Shown piece by piece: positions 20,658 to 30,851 of a stretch of DNA of 64,000 nt. The notes below the pieces were generated by a model that was not told where the DNA came from, did not search any database, and was given only the letters and a program-made list of their open reading frames with translations. The position numbers and the translations under genes are program-made. The stretch is taken from contig JBHHZJ010000003.1 in assembly GCA_046758005.1 (NCBI GenBank), positions 14,842 to 78,841 of the forward strand, read 5' to 3'. Source of the stretch: JBHHZJ01 sp046758005. Lineage in GTDB: Bacteria; Pseudomonadota; Alphaproteobacteria; Kiloniellales; J153. Positions within the stretch are counted from its first letter, which is position 1. Each line of letters begins with the position of its first letter.

Positions 20658-21176
20658 GTGCAAGACTACAAGCGGAACACCATTCGGTGCCTTTCGGCCT
20701 GCGCGATCGCCTTGACCGTCTCGGGGTGTCTGGCCGGCGCCGCCGGCAGCGTGGCCGGGAAGCTCATCGACAAGATGTTCGAGCCGTCGCCGACGCGCAT
20801 GGAGGCCAAGATCGGAGCGTCCGAGGACGTGAACCCGGACTATGACGGCCAACCCTCGCCGCTCGTCGTGCGGCTCTACGAACTGAAGTCGCCGACCTCT
20901 TTCAACAACGCGGCGTTCTTCGCCCTGTACGACAGCGACGTCGCCGCGTTGGGCGGCGACCTGCAGAACCGCGAGGAAATCGAGCTGCAGCCGGGCCAGG
21001 CGCTGGAGATCGAGCGCGAGCTCAAGCCGGAGACCCGTTACATCGGTGTAATGGCCGCCTACCGCGACATCGACAACGCGGCCTGGCGCGCGGTCCACGA
21101 GGTGGAGGAGGGGGCGACGGCCGAGCTGGCCATCGACTTCGCGCGCCTGAGCGTGACGATCACGGAAACGGACTAG
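20658..21176 (+). CDS. tssJ: TssJ outer-membrane lipoprotein
   Basis: About 172 residues. GTG 20658 follows a GGGGGAGGGAGA site and gives a lipoprotein signal ending in LTVSGC, with the lipidated Cys at residue 24. The mature domain shows PLVVRLYELKSPTSFNNA and IGVMAAYRDIDNAAWRAV, typical of TssJ. It anchors the T6SS membrane complex (TssJLM) to the outer membrane. The upstream GTG 20619 lacks a good site and would lengthen the signal. Confidence 0.93.
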   Translation: MQDYKRNTIRCLSACAIALTVSGCLAGAAGSVAGKLIDKMFEPSPTRMEAKIGASEDVNPDYDGQPSPLVVRLYELKSPTSFNNAAFFALYDSDVAALGGDLQNREEIELQPGQALEIERELKPETRYIGVMAAYRDIDNAAWRAVHEVEEGATAELAIDFARLSVTITETD

Positions 21177-21405
21177 GGCCGGTCTTCAAACCCGGATATG
21201 GCCGAGATGATTCAGATTTGGTCAATGGCTAGGGAGGGCGCGGAGGGGCGCCGGCGATGCGGGGCATCGTCAAGCCGTCACGACCGCATTTTGCTCAATT
21301 CCCAAGCACCCTTCGGGCGCCGCTCGGAACGGCGCCGATGCCGCGCCCTTGGGCGCATACGCCGCGCTCATATCGCTGCGCGCCGCAACACGCCCAGAGC
21401 CCTTG

Positions 21406-22740
21406 ATGTCACAGTACAATAAGGTTGTCTGGTCGGAGGGGATGTTCCTGCGTCCCCATCATTTCCAGCAACAGGACCGCTACTTCGAAAACCTCATCGG
21501 CCATTGCGCCACGGGCCAACGGCCCCACGCCTGGGGGTTCTCCGAGCTCAAGATCGACCGCGAGCTGTTGCAAACCGGGAAGTTCGCGCTGGCGCAGTGC
21601 CGCGGCGTCACGCCCGACGGCACGCTGTTCAACCTGCCGGAGGAAGCCGACCTTCCCAAGCCCTTGGACCTGACCGAGGAGGTGGAGGACTGCACCGTGT
21701 TTCTGGCCTTGCCGTCGCGCGCCACGGCGAGCTCGGACGTGGACGTGGGCGACGTGGCCAACGGCACGGCCCGCTACCAGGTCCGCGAGTCGGAGGTGCG
21801 CGACAGCAGCGGGCGCAACGAAACCCTGGTGCCGATCCACGTCGGCCGCCTGCGGTTCCGGCTCATGCTCGAGTCCGAGGACCGGCGCGGCTACCATTGC
21901 CTGGGCCTGGCGCGGATCGTTCAGGTCGGCGCCGACAAGAGCGTCGTGTTCGACGAGGGGTACATTCCGCCCTGCATCGACTGCCAGGTTTCGCCGGGCC
22001 TCGGCGGCTTCCTCAACGAGTTGCTCGGCCTGCTGCACCAGCGTGGCGACAGCCTGGCCGGCCGGGTCTCGGAATCGGGCCGCGGCGGGGCGGCGGAGAT
22101 CGCCGACTTCCTGCTGCTCCAGCTCGTCAACCGTTACGAGCCGTTGGTCGCCCACCTGGCGAAGCTCAGAGTCCTTCACCCGGAGGCGCTGTACCGGATG
22201 TTCTTGACGATGGCCGGCGAGCTGGCGACCTTCGCCCTCGATGACAAGCGCCCGCCGGGTTTCTCCGAGTATCGGCACGATGCCCTGAAGGAGACGTTCG
22301 AGCCGGTCAAGGCGTCCCTGCGCCGCTCGCTGAGCATGGTTCTGGAACGCAACGCCATCGCGATCCCCCTCGACGAACGCAAGTACGGCATCCGGGTCGC
22401 CGAGTTGGCCGACCGCAGCCTGCTCACGCAAGCCAGCTTCGTGCTCGCGGTCGGCGCCGACGTCCCCGCCGAGCGGCTGCGCGGGACCTTCCCGGGCCAG
22501 GTGAAGATCGGGCCGGTGGAGAAGATTCGGGAGCTGGTGAACCTGGCGCTTCCGGGCATCCCGCTGTCGCCGCTGCCCGCGGCGCCGCGCCAGATCCCCT
22601 ATCACGCGGGGGTGACCTATTTCCAACTGGATACCAGCCACGCCTTCTGGAAACAGCTTCAGCAGTCCGGCGGCCTGGCGTTCCACGTCTCCGGAAAGTA
22701 TCCGGATCTCGAGATGACGTTCTGGGCAATCAAAAAGTAG
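21406..22740 (+). CDS. tssK: TssK baseplate adaptor
   Basis: 444 residues, full length. The N terminus MSQYNKVVWSEGMFLRPHHF is the family signature, and GVTYFQLDTSHAFWKQLQ lies near the C terminus. TssK links the baseplate to the TssL/M membrane complex. ATG 21406 is chosen over an upstream in-frame ATG at 21349 because it starts the conserved sequence. A 229-base gap separates it from tssJ. Confidence 0.96.
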   Translation: MSQYNKVVWSEGMFLRPHHFQQQDRYFENLIGHCATGQRPHAWGFSELKIDRELLQTGKFALAQCRGVTPDGTLFNLPEEADLPKPLDLTEEVEDCTVFLALPSRATASSDVDVGDVANGTARYQVRESEVRDSSGRNETLVPIHVGRLRFRLMLESEDRRGYHCLGLARIVQVGADKSVVFDEGYIPPCIDCQVSPGLGGFLNELLGLLHQRGDSLAGRVSESGRGGAAEIADFLLLQLVNRYEPLVAHLAKLRVLHPEALYRMFLTMAGELATFALDDKRPPGFSEYRHDALKETFEPVKASLRRSLSMVLERNAIAIPLDERKYGIRVAELADRSLLTQASFVLAVGADVPAERLRGTFPGQVKIGPVEKIRELVNLALPGIPLSPLPAAPRQIPYHAGVTYFQLDTSHAFWKQLQQSGGLAFHVSGKYPDLEMTFWAIKK

Positions 22741-22745
22741 GCGCC

Positions 22746-24107
22746 ATGCAGGACGACGACGGCCACCCGGATACCGGCTCGGAGGACTTGGAACGGACCG
22801 TCATCTTGCCGTCCCCGGGCGGGCGTCGCCGCGTCATCAACGAGACGGCCTCGGCGCCGCAGCCGCCGCCCGCCACGGCCGGGCGGCTCGATGCGACCGC
22901 GGTCATCGCCGAGGCTATCAGGCGCAACATCCTCCTGCGCTGCGCGGCGACGGCGTTCGCCCTGGTGCGGCGCTTGCGGGGGCTCACCCAACACGACGAC
23001 GTGCCGGGGCTGCGCGATCGCATGCTTCGAATGGTCAAGGACTTCGAGGCCAAGGCGCGAGAGCTGGGAGCGACTCCGGAGTCGGCCTACGCCGGGCGTT
23101 ACGCCCTTTGCGCGCTGATCGACGAGACGGTCCTGAGTACCCCTTGGGGCAGCGAGAGCATGTGGACCAAGCAGAGCCTGCTCGCCACGCTGCACAACGA
23201 AACCGGCGGCGGCGAGAAGTTCTTCCAGATCCTGTCGCGCATGTCCGAGGACCCGGGGCGCAACATCGACCTGCTGGAGCTGCTCTACATGTGCCTGTGC
23301 CTCGGGTTCCGGGGCAAGTACGGCATCATGGAACGCGGCCTGGCGCAGCTCGAGGAGATCGAGCACGGGCTGTACCGGACGATCAGGAACCAGAGAGGCG
23401 AGGGCGAGAAGGAGCTTTCGCTCCACTGGCGCGGGGTCACGGATCGGGGGCCCGCGGTGGCCCGGTTCCTTCCGTTATGGGTGGTGCCGATCATGGTGTG
23501 CGCCGTGGCGGTGCTCCTGTACATGGGTTTGAGCTACAGCCTCAACCGGTCGTCCGACGGCGTCTTCGCCCGCCTGAACGAGCTCGGCCGGGAGGCCGTG
23601 CAGCGCCAGGCCGCGTCCGCCCGAACCTTGCCGCAGGCGCCGGTCGTGGCGCCGCCCGAGACCGCCGAGCCGGGGCCGGCGGAACGTATCCGCGGCCTGC
23701 TCGAGGACGAGGTCCGCCGCGGCCTGCTCGAGGTCGTCGATCAGGGCAACGCAACCATGATCCTGATCCACAATCGCGGGCTCTTCGCGTCCGGCAGCGC
23801 GCGGGTGTCGGACAATTACCGCCCGCTGCTCGGCAAGGTCGGCGCCGCCTTGGAGGACCAGCCGGCCCCGATTCTGGTCATCGGGCACACCGACAGCCAG
23901 CCGATCCGGACGCTGCAGTTTCCGTCCAACTGGCACCTGTCGTCGGCGCGGGCGAACGCGGTGGTGGCGGCGCTCGGCGAAGCGATGAGCGATCCGGACA
24001 AATTGATCGCCGAAGGGCGCGGCGCCACGGAGCCGATCGCGTCGAACGAGACCGCCGCCGGGCGCGAGCAGAACCGGCGCATCGAGATCAAGGTATCCGG
24101 GCAATGA
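22746..24107 (+). CDS. tssL: TssL (DotU-like) with C-terminal OmpA peptidoglycan-binding domain
   Basis: 453 residues. The cytoplasmic DotU domain (about 50-220) has YALCALIDETVLSTPWG and ILSRMSEDPGRNIDLLELLYMCL. A single transmembrane helix (VVPIMVCAVAVLLYMG) lies near 245-262. The periplasmic tail ends in an OmpA-like domain (LVIGHTDSQPIR, LSSARANAVVAALG, AGREQNRRIEI), making this the extended, wall-anchoring TssL type. The gene starts 5 bases after tssK. Confidence 0.96.
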   Translation: MQDDDGHPDTGSEDLERTVILPSPGGRRRVINETASAPQPPPATAGRLDATAVIAEAIRRNILLRCAATAFALVRRLRGLTQHDDVPGLRDRMLRMVKDFEAKARELGATPESAYAGRYALCALIDETVLSTPWGSESMWTKQSLLATLHNETGGGEKFFQILSRMSEDPGRNIDLLELLYMCLCLGFRGKYGIMERGLAQLEEIEHGLYRTIRNQRGEGEKELSLHWRGVTDRGPAVARFLPLWVVPIMVCAVAVLLYMGLSYSLNRSSDGVFARLNELGREAVQRQAASARTLPQAPVVAPPETAEPGPAERIRGLLEDEVRRGLLEVVDQGNATMILIHNRGLFASGSARVSDNYRPLLGKVGAALEDQPAPILVIGHTDSQPIRTLQFPSNWHLSSARANAVVAALGEAMSDPDKLIAEGRGATEPIASNETAAGREQNRRIEIKVSGQ

Positions 24108-24147
24108 GCATGACCGGCGCCGCGGGCCGAACACGGCGGGGTGGCCG

Positions 24148-27100
24148 ATGATGGGCATGCTCGGCAAGGCGTTCGGCTGGCTCCTGAACCGGTGGGTATT
24201 TTCCGTCCTCGGGATCATCCTGCTCGCCCTGCTGGTCTGGTTCGTCGGGCCCCTGGTGGCGGTCGCCGGCTACCAGCCCCTGGTCGAGCCGGTGCCGCGC
24301 CTGGTCACGATCCTCGTGCTGGTCCTGTTATGGGGCATCCGCTACGTCTGGGTGGCGGCCCGCGCGAAGCAGACCAACGCGCAGGTCATCGAAGGTTTGA
24401 CCGTCAGCCCGGGCGAATCGGATGCCGAGGCGGTCGATTCGCACGCCTCGGGCGAGGAGATCGCGATCCTGCGCGAGCGGTTCCGGGAAGCGCTCTCGGT
24501 CCTCAAGAAGGCCAAGCTGGGCGGCCGCCGCGGCCGGCGCCAGCTCTACCAGCTGCCGTGGTACCTTATGATCGGCCCGCCCGGCGCCGGAAAGACCACC
24601 GCGCTCAAGAACTCCGGGCTCAGGTTCCCCCTGATGGAGAAATTCGGCAACGACGCCATCCAGGGGGTCGGCGGCACCCGGAACTGCGACTGGTGGTTCA
24701 CCGACGAGGCGGTGTTGCTCGACACCGCCGGGCGCTACACGACCCAGGACAGCGACCAGGCCGCCGACCGCGCGGCGTGGGCCGGCTTCCTTGACCTCTT
24801 GAAGAGACATCGCCGCCGGCGGCCGATCGATGGCGTGCTCATCGCCTTCAGCGTCACCGAACTGGCGCAGCAGAACGCCGACGAACGCAGTCAGCACGCG
24901 CGCGCGGTGCGTCAACGCCTGCAGGAGCTCTACGAAACGCTGAAGCTCCAGGTGCCTGTCTACGTGATCTTCACCAAGTGCGACCTCGTGGCCGGCTTTA
25001 TCGAGTACTTCGACGACCTCGACCGCGACCAGCGGGGCCAGGTGTGGGGCTTCACCTTCCCGATCGAGACGTCGCAGCGACCGGGCGCGGTGGTCGAGGC
25101 CTTCGGACCCGAGTTCGACGCGCTGATGGAGCGGCTCGACGGCCGGCTGTTCGCCCGCCTCGACAAGGAGCGGGACATCAACCGCCGCGGCGCGATTCAG
25201 GGCTACGTGCAACAAATGGCGTCGCTGAAGGAACCCTTGCAGGAGTTCCTCGCGGAGGTGTTCCAGGCCAGCCGGTTCGAAAACGCCAACCTGCTGCGCG
25301 GCGTGTATCTGTCGAGCGGGACCCAGGAAGGCACGCCGATCGACCGGGTGATCAGCTCCATCGCCGGAACCTTCGGCCTCGACCGGCAGGTCCTGCCCGC
25401 TTTCAGCGGCCCCGGGCGCAGCTATTTCCTGACCCGTCTGCTGCGCGACGTGGTGTTTCAGGAGGCCGACCTGGTCGGCCACACCGGTTGGTTCGACCGG
25501 TTCCGCGCGGGGTTCCAATGGGCCGCCTACACCGCGGCCGCGGCCGTGCTGGCGCTGCTCGGGCTCGCCTGGCTGACCAGCTACGCGCGCAATCAGGACT
25601 ACATCGCGGATGTCGAGGAGAACGTCGCGGCGTACGAGCAGAGCGCCGGCAGTTTGTTCTCCGGTCGCGGCAGCGTGCTTGAGGTCCTGCCGCTGCTCAA
25701 TGCCCTGCGCACGCTGCCCGGCGGATACGAGGACCGGGACAAGTCGGTTCCCATAACGATGGGCTTCGGCCTCTACCAGGGCGACAAGCTCGGCGATGCC
25801 GCCCGGACCGCCTACCGGCGGTCGTTGACCTACATGATGCTGCCGCGGATCATGGCGCGCATCGAGGGGCAGATCGAAGAGAACGTCGGCAATCCCGGCC
25901 TGCTTTACGAGGCGCTCAAGGTCTACCTGATGCTCGGGACCCCGCGCCATCTCGACCGGGATCTGGTCGAGGCCTGGATCGCCCTCGACTGGGATACGCG
26001 CCTGGCCGGGCCGGGCAACGCCAAGGTCCGGGACGATCTGCGCCGCCACCTGAGCGCCCTCTTGCAGGGTGAGCTGCGTCCGCCGCCGCTGGACGGCACG
26101 CTCGTGGCCCAGGCGCGCGCCGTTCTGCTGCGCCAGCCCCTGTCGGTGCGCGTCTATCGCCGGATCGAGCGCGACAGCCGCGGCGGCCAGCTGCGGGAGT
26201 GGCGCATCACCGACCGGCTCGGCGAGGCCGCGACGCGGTACTTCCGGCGCAAGAGCGGCAAGCCTCTGTCGGAGGGAATCCCGGGGCTGTTCACCTATGC
26301 CGGGTTCCGGGACCACTTCCTGGCCAAGGGCCAGAGCCTGATCCGGGAGGCCGCCGGCGAGACCTGGGTGCTGGGGCCAGAGTACGAGGGCGGCCTCGAC
26401 GCCGACCAGCTGCAAGGCCTCATCCGCGAGGTCACCGAGCTCTACCTGGCGGATTACATCCGCCGCTGGGAGGCGTTCCTCGCCGACATGGACATCGTCG
26501 CGTTCCGCGATTTCGACCACGCGGTGGAAGTGGTCAACGCCCTGTCCGCCATCGACTCGCCGATCAAGACCTTCCTGCGCGCCGTGAGCGAGCAGACCCG
26601 CCTGGCGAACGCGCCGGTCGAGGTCGCCGGCGGCGCTCGGACCTCGAGCCGGCTGCGGCAGGTGAAGGAACGGCTGTCGAAGCTGCTCGATCTGGCGCCC
26701 GAGGCCAAGGCGATGACTCCGAACCTGGATCCTTTCCTCGCCGTGGACCGTCGGTTCCAGAGGATTCATGCGCTGGCCGGGACCAACGATCAGGCGCCGG
26801 CGCCGATCGACCAAGTCCTCAGCCTGCTGAAGGACCTGTACCTCCACCTCGCCTCGATCAGCGGCGCCGACCGCCGCGGCGATGCGGCGCGCGCCGCCGC
26901 GGCCGGGGACTCGAGCGTGGTCCAGCGGGTCAAACTCGAGGCCGACCGGCTGCCCGACCCGGTCGGCCGCTGGCTGCGGCGCATGGCGCGCGCCAGCTCG
27001 CAGATCACGGTCGGGGTGGTGCGGGCGCGCCTGGACGCCATCTGGTCCACGGAGGTCGCGCCGTATTGCCAGCGGGCGCTGGATAACCGTTACCCCCTGT

Positions 27101-27729
27101 CCAGGAGCAGCCCGCAGGACGCCAACCTGAACGACTTCGCGCGCTATTTCGGCCCCCAGGGACTGGTCGACCAGTTCTTCAAGACCTACTTGGCGCCCTT
27201 CGTCGATACGTCGGTGCGGCCGTGGCGCACGCTGAGCAGCGGCGGCGCCCGGGTCGGGATCTCGGACGGGGCGCTGCGCCAGTTCGAAGCCGCGGCGCGG
27301 ATCCGGGAGGCGTACTTCACCGGCGCCGGCGCGACGCCGACCGTCAGCTTCGAGATCAAGCCGGTGAGCCTGCACAAGTCGGCCAGCCAGGTGCTGCTCG
27401 AGGTCGGCGAGCAGAAGCTCGCCTATCGGCACGGGCCGCCCCGGCTGGAGCGGATGCAGTGGCCTGCGCCGAGCGGATCGAGCCGGGCCCGGGTCGTCTT
27501 TACCGCGCTGGGCGGGGGCCGGACGGCCACCGTATCCGCCGACGGGCCCTGGGCCTGGTTCCGGTTGCTCGACCAGGGGCGGATCGAGCCGACCGCCATG
27601 GCCGACCGCTTCAAGGTCGCCTTCGAGGCCCAGGGCCTGACCGCGACGTTCGAGCTGCGCGCCGGCAGCGTGGCCAACCCCTTCCGTCTGGACGCGATCC
27701 AAGGATTTCGATGCCTGGAGAGGCTGTAG
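24148..27729 (+). CDS. tssM: TssM (IcmF-like) membrane complex protein
   Basis: 1193 residues. Two N-terminal helices (about 16-42 and 52-70) precede a cytoplasmic NTPase domain with an intact Walker A GPPGAGKTTALKNSG (about 142). A third helix (AAAAVLALLGLAWLTSY, about 458-475) leads to the large periplasmic domain that binds TssJ. TssM is the central spanning channel of the T6SS. The end overlaps tagF by 19 bases. Confidence 0.96.
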   Translation: MMGMLGKAFGWLLNRWVFSVLGIILLALLVWFVGPLVAVAGYQPLVEPVPRLVTILVLVLLWGIRYVWVAARAKQTNAQVIEGLTVSPGESDAEAVDSHASGEEIAILRERFREALSVLKKAKLGGRRGRRQLYQLPWYLMIGPPGAGKTTALKNSGLRFPLMEKFGNDAIQGVGGTRNCDWWFTDEAVLLDTAGRYTTQDSDQAADRAAWAGFLDLLKRHRRRRPIDGVLIAFSVTELAQQNADERSQHARAVRQRLQELYETLKLQVPVYVIFTKCDLVAGFIEYFDDLDRDQRGQVWGFTFPIETSQRPGAVVEAFGPEFDALMERLDGRLFARLDKERDINRRGAIQGYVQQMASLKEPLQEFLAEVFQASRFENANLLRGVYLSSGTQEGTPIDRVISSIAGTFGLDRQVLPAFSGPGRSYFLTRLLRDVVFQEADLVGHTGWFDRFRAGFQWAAYTAAAAVLALLGLAWLTSYARNQDYIADVEENVAAYEQSAGSLFSGRGSVLEVLPLLNALRTLPGGYEDRDKSVPITMGFGLYQGDKLGDAARTAYRRSLTYMMLPRIMARIEGQIEENVGNPGLLYEALKVYLMLGTPRHLDRDLVEAWIALDWDTRLAGPGNAKVRDDLRRHLSALLQGELRPPPLDGTLVAQARAVLLRQPLSVRVYRRIERDSRGGQLREWRITDRLGEAATRYFRRKSGKPLSEGIPGLFTYAGFRDHFLAKGQSLIREAAGETWVLGPEYEGGLDADQLQGLIREVTELYLADYIRRWEAFLADMDIVAFRDFDHAVEVVNALSAIDSPIKTFLRAVSEQTRLANAPVEVAGGARTSSRLRQVKERLSKLLDLAPEAKAMTPNLDPFLAVDRRFQRIHALAGTNDQAPAPIDQVLSLLKDLYLHLASISGADRRGDAARAAAAGDSSVVQRVKLEADRLPDPVGRWLRRMARASSQITVGVVRARLDAIWSTEVAPYCQRALDNRYPLSRSSPQDANLNDFARYFGPQGLVDQFFKTYLAPFVDTSVRPWRTLSSGGARVGISDGALRQFEAAARIREAYFTGAGATPTVSFEIKPVSLHKSASQVLLEVGEQKLAYRHGPPRLERMQWPAPSGSSRARVVFTALGGGRTATVSADGPWAWFRLLDQGRIEPTAMADRFKVAFEAQGLTATFELRAGSVANPFRLDAIQGFRCLERL

Positions 27730-28457
27730 CGAGCGAGCCGGCGGTTCCGATCCTCGGCTATTACGGCAAGGTGCCGACGCACGGCGACTTCATCCGCCGA
27801 CGCCTGCCGCGGTCGTTCCTCGACCCGTGGGATCGGTGGTTGCAGCGCGCGATGGCCAGCAGCCGGGAGCGGTTGGCCGAGGCTTGGCTGGACCGCTATC
27901 TGACCGCGCCCATCTGGCGCTTCGCCCTTTCCCCGGAGGTGTGCGGCGATCGGTTGGCCGCGGGCGTACTCATGCCGAGCGTCGATTCGGTGGGCCGCTA
28001 CTATCCGATGTCGATCGCGGTGGTACAGCCGCTCCCCGGCAATCTCTTCGCGCTTGCCGCGCGGGGTCAGGACTGGTTCGCACGCGCCGAGGAAACGGCG
28101 TTGTACTGCCTGGAAAACGGCTTTCTGCCGGCGGCGTTCGAGGAGCGGCTGGACGCGCTCGGCGCGCCGCCGGGGGGGCTTTGTGCGCCGGCGGCGCCGG
28201 CGGCCTCCCCGGCGCTCGATTCGGCGCGCGGGCTCGGCTGGAGGATCGAGGTCAACGCCCTCAGCCACCTGTCCACCGAGGTGTATCCCGGCCTGCTGGA
28301 CGAGGTCCTCGGGGCCAGGTTCGCCCCCTACAGCCTTTGGTGGACCGCGGGCTCCAGCGAAATCTCGCCGCGACTCCTGGTTTACGGGGGCCTGCCGCCG
28401 GCAGACGACTTCTCTTGGTTCCTGGCTGGCGACGGCGCCGATGACGACTCGGAGTAG
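27711..28457 (+). CDS. tagF: TagF T6SS accessory regulator
   Basis: 248 residues. The family start GYYGKVPTHGDFIRRRLP and DRYLTAPIWRFALSPE are clear, followed by GVLMPSVDSVGRYYPM. TagF represses T6SS assembly, partly through the FHA protein, independently of or opposed to phosphorylation. ATG 27711 lies inside the tssM 3' end, suggesting translational coupling. Confidence 0.93.
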   Translation: MPGEAVASEPAVPILGYYGKVPTHGDFIRRRLPRSFLDPWDRWLQRAMASSRERLAEAWLDRYLTAPIWRFALSPEVCGDRLAAGVLMPSVDSVGRYYPMSIAVVQPLPGNLFALAARGQDWFARAEETALYCLENGFLPAAFEERLDALGAPPGGLCAPAAPAASPALDSARGLGWRIEVNALSHLSTEVYPGLLDEVLGARFAPYSLWWTAGSSEISPRLLVYGGLPPADDFSWFLAGDGADDDSE

Positions 28458-28524
28458 GCCGCGAGGGGTTGCTATGATCTGTCCGGTATCGCGGATGCGG
28501 ACCAAGAAGCGAACGGGTTGAGGC

Positions 28525-30168
28525 GTGGCGCGAATAGCTGAACACATCCCCGAGCTCGGCCTGAGGCCGGTGAGCGCGGAGGCGCCCGCCGGGGCCTCGG
28601 CGCGCTACGAGCCCGAGTTCGAGCGGCTCGAGGGCGAGATCGCGAAGCTGGAGGCCGTGAACGGCCAGCCGGTCGATTGGCGGGTCGTGGTCGATCAGGG
28701 GGTCGCGATCCTGCAGGGCAAGTCCAAGGACTTTCTGGTCGCCAGCTTCCTCAGTCGCGGGCTGTTCGAGCTGTACGGCTACGAAGGTCTGCAGGCCGGC
28801 TTGAAGATCATGCGGGATATGACCGGCCAGTACTGGGACACCCTCTTTCCCGAGCTCAAGCGGCCCCGCGCGCGCGCCGCCGCCGCGACCTGGATGGCCG
28901 AGAAATTGGCGCTCGCCGTGCCGCGCAGTCCTGCGACGCCCGCGGACAAGGAGCCGATCGGGGCCAGCCTCGGCCTCCTGGACGAGCTCGAGAAGGTGCT
29001 GGACGAGCGCCTGGCGGACAGGTCGCCGAGTTTCGCCGACCTGCGACGGGCCCTGCGCGGCCACAACGAGGCGTTGGCCCAGATGGCCCCCGCCCCGGGA
29101 CCGGACGCCGCCGCGCCGCCGAGCGCGGCGCAGCCCGGCCCCGCCGCCGCGCCGGCGCCGCAGGCTGCGGCGGCGGAAGCATCGGCAGCCGCCGCGCCCG
29201 CCCCGGCGGCGGTCGCGCCCGGCGAGATCGCCTCCGACCAGGACATGCGGAAGGCCGTCCGCGCCTGCAAGGACCTCGTGCGCAAGGTCGCGCACTACAG
29301 GCGCGGCAAGGACCCTGCGGACGCGACGGCGTATCGATTATTGCGTCAAGGCGTGTGGATGGACATCGAGCGGGCGCCGCCGAACCGGGACGGGGTCACC
29401 GAGATCCGCGCGATGGCGGCGGAACGTCTCAATCTGTTCAAGGACCTGGAACAGGCCGGCCAGCACGTTGAACTGATCCACGAGGTCGAGACGAGCTTCG
29501 CCCGGGCGCCCTTCTGGCTGGACGCGCATCGCCTGAGCGTCTCGGCGCTCGAGGCCCTGGGCCACGCCGAGGCGCGAAAGGCCGTGATCGAGAGCCTGGG
29601 CGGTTTCCTGCGCCGCCTGCCCGGGCTACTCGACCTGCGCTTCGCCGATGAGTCGCCGTTTGCCGACGACGTAACCGGCCTGTGGGTGCAAAACGAAGTG
29701 CTGTCCGGTACCGGCGATGAGCCGGCGGCGGCGGCCGCGGCCCCGGCCGCCGTTGACGCGGCCGGCGCGGCGCCCTGGCTGGACGCCGCCAAGGAGGCCC
29801 GACGGGTCGCCTCGAAGGGAAAGATCGAGAAGGCGCTTGAACTGTTCCAAGACGGCCGCAAACGGGCGGAATCGGGGCGTGAGCGCTTCATGTGGACGTT
29901 CCAGCAGGCGCGCTTTTGCCAAAGCGTCGGGCGCTTGGACCTGGCGGTGCCGCAGCTGGAATATCTGGACGAGGAGGGCGAGCGTTTCCGGCTCGAGGAA
30001 TGGGAACCGGGTCTCAGCCTCGAAATTGCGCGATCCTTATTGATATGTTACACGAATCAATCATCTAGGGACAAATCCGCGCCCGAGCGGACGGCCCGCC
30101 TCCAGCGGTTGCAGGCGCGGATCATCCGTCTGGACATTCTCTCGGCAATCGACATGACCAAGAAATAA
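28525..30168 (+). CDS. tssA: TssA with ImpA N-terminal domain
   Basis: 547 residues. The ImpA-type N-terminal region includes VDWRVVVDQGVAILQGKSKD, MRDMTGQYWDTLFPELK and an Ala/Pro linker near 190-235. The C-terminal VasJ-like part has KALELFQDGRKRAESGRERF. TssA primes or caps sheath polymerisation. Start GTG 28525 is preceded by GGGTTGAGGC. Confidence 0.93.
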   Translation: MARIAEHIPELGLRPVSAEAPAGASARYEPEFERLEGEIAKLEAVNGQPVDWRVVVDQGVAILQGKSKDFLVASFLSRGLFELYGYEGLQAGLKIMRDMTGQYWDTLFPELKRPRARAAAATWMAEKLALAVPRSPATPADKEPIGASLGLLDELEKVLDERLADRSPSFADLRRALRGHNEALAQMAPAPGPDAAAPPSAAQPGPAAAPAPQAAAAEASAAAAPAPAAVAPGEIASDQDMRKAVRACKDLVRKVAHYRRGKDPADATAYRLLRQGVWMDIERAPPNRDGVTEIRAMAAERLNLFKDLEQAGQHVELIHEVETSFARAPFWLDAHRLSVSALEALGHAEARKAVIESLGGFLRRLPGLLDLRFADESPFADDVTGLWVQNEVLSGTGDEPAAAAAAPAAVDAAGAAPWLDAAKEARRVASKGKIEKALELFQDGRKRAESGRERFMWTFQQARFCQSVGRLDLAVPQLEYLDEEGERFRLEEWEPGLSLEIARSLLICYTNQSSRDKSAPERTARLQRLQARIIRLDILSAIDMTKK

Positions 30169-30197
30169 AGAGACTTCGCCACGCGCAGGTTATTTGA

Positions 30198-30203
30198 TAT
30201 AGT
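30198..30203 (+). promoter_or_regulatory. Possible internal promoter before tssB
   Basis: TATAGT at 30198-30203 lies in an AT-rich 60-base gap between tssA and tssB, with a weak TTCGCC 17 bases upstream (30175-30180). The first bases of tssB are also AT-rich, common for strongly expressed sheath genes. Tentative. Confidence 0.3.
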
Positions 30204-30235
30204 ATTCGGTCAACAAGTGGGGTGAAAACGAAGCC

Positions 30236-30733
30236 ATGGCTAAAGAAGGATCAGTGGCTCCAAAAGAGCGAATTAATATTGTCTATAAACCTGCAACGGG
30301 CGACGCAAAAGAGGAAGTCGAACTGCCGCTCAAGTTGATGCTGATAGGCGACTACACGTTGGGCGAGGACGGACGTCCGCTCGACGAGCGCAAGCCCGTC
30401 AACATCGACAAGGACAACTTCGAAGAGGTGATGCGCCAGCACGACCTTTCGCTCGACGTCAACGTGGCGAACCGGCTTTCGGGCGAGGAAAACGAGGAGC
30501 TGGCGGTCAGCCTGAAGTTCAGCGGCCTCAAGGACTTTGCCCCGGAGTCGATCGTGCGCCAGGTGCCGGAGCTGAACAGGTTGCTCGAATTGCGCGAGGC
30601 GCTGACGGCGCTCAAGGGCCCGCTCGGCAACATACCGGCGTTCAGGAAGATGATCGAGGCCGCCCTGGCCGAACAGGGGACCCGGGAGCGGCTTCTGAAG
30701 GAATTGGGTGTCGAGGGAGAAGGCGAATCGTAA
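30236..30733 (+). CDS. tssB: TssB sheath small subunit
   Basis: 165 residues. Family blocks ERINIVYKPATGDAKEEVELP, LMLIGDYT, ERKPVNIDKDNFEEVM and GPLGNIPAFRKMIE are present. TssB pairs with TssC in the contractile sheath that ClpV disassembles. The 5' coding end is unusually AT-rich compared with neighbours. Confidence 0.97.
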   Translation: MAKEGSVAPKERINIVYKPATGDAKEEVELPLKLMLIGDYTLGEDGRPLDERKPVNIDKDNFEEVMRQHDLSLDVNVANRLSGEENEELAVSLKFSGLKDFAPESIVRQVPELNRLLELREALTALKGPLGNIPAFRKMIEAALAEQGTRERLLKELGVEGEGES

Positions 30734-30851
30734 CGGCGGCGCCCGGCTATCCGTGCGGTGGGGGCCCGCCGACGGTCAGTCGACACGTTGAGGTGCAAAC
30801 GTCGCGCCCCGCAAGCGGGCTGGCGACGCGGAATCGATGAGGAAGTGTGGT

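Noticed and set aside
21198..21422. 74-residue frame between tssJ and tssK
   Set aside because: Arg-rich, no ribosome site, overlaps the tssK start region.
24328..27702. 1124-residue minus-strand frame opposite tssM
   Set aside because: No domain motifs; mirrors the codon pattern of tssM.
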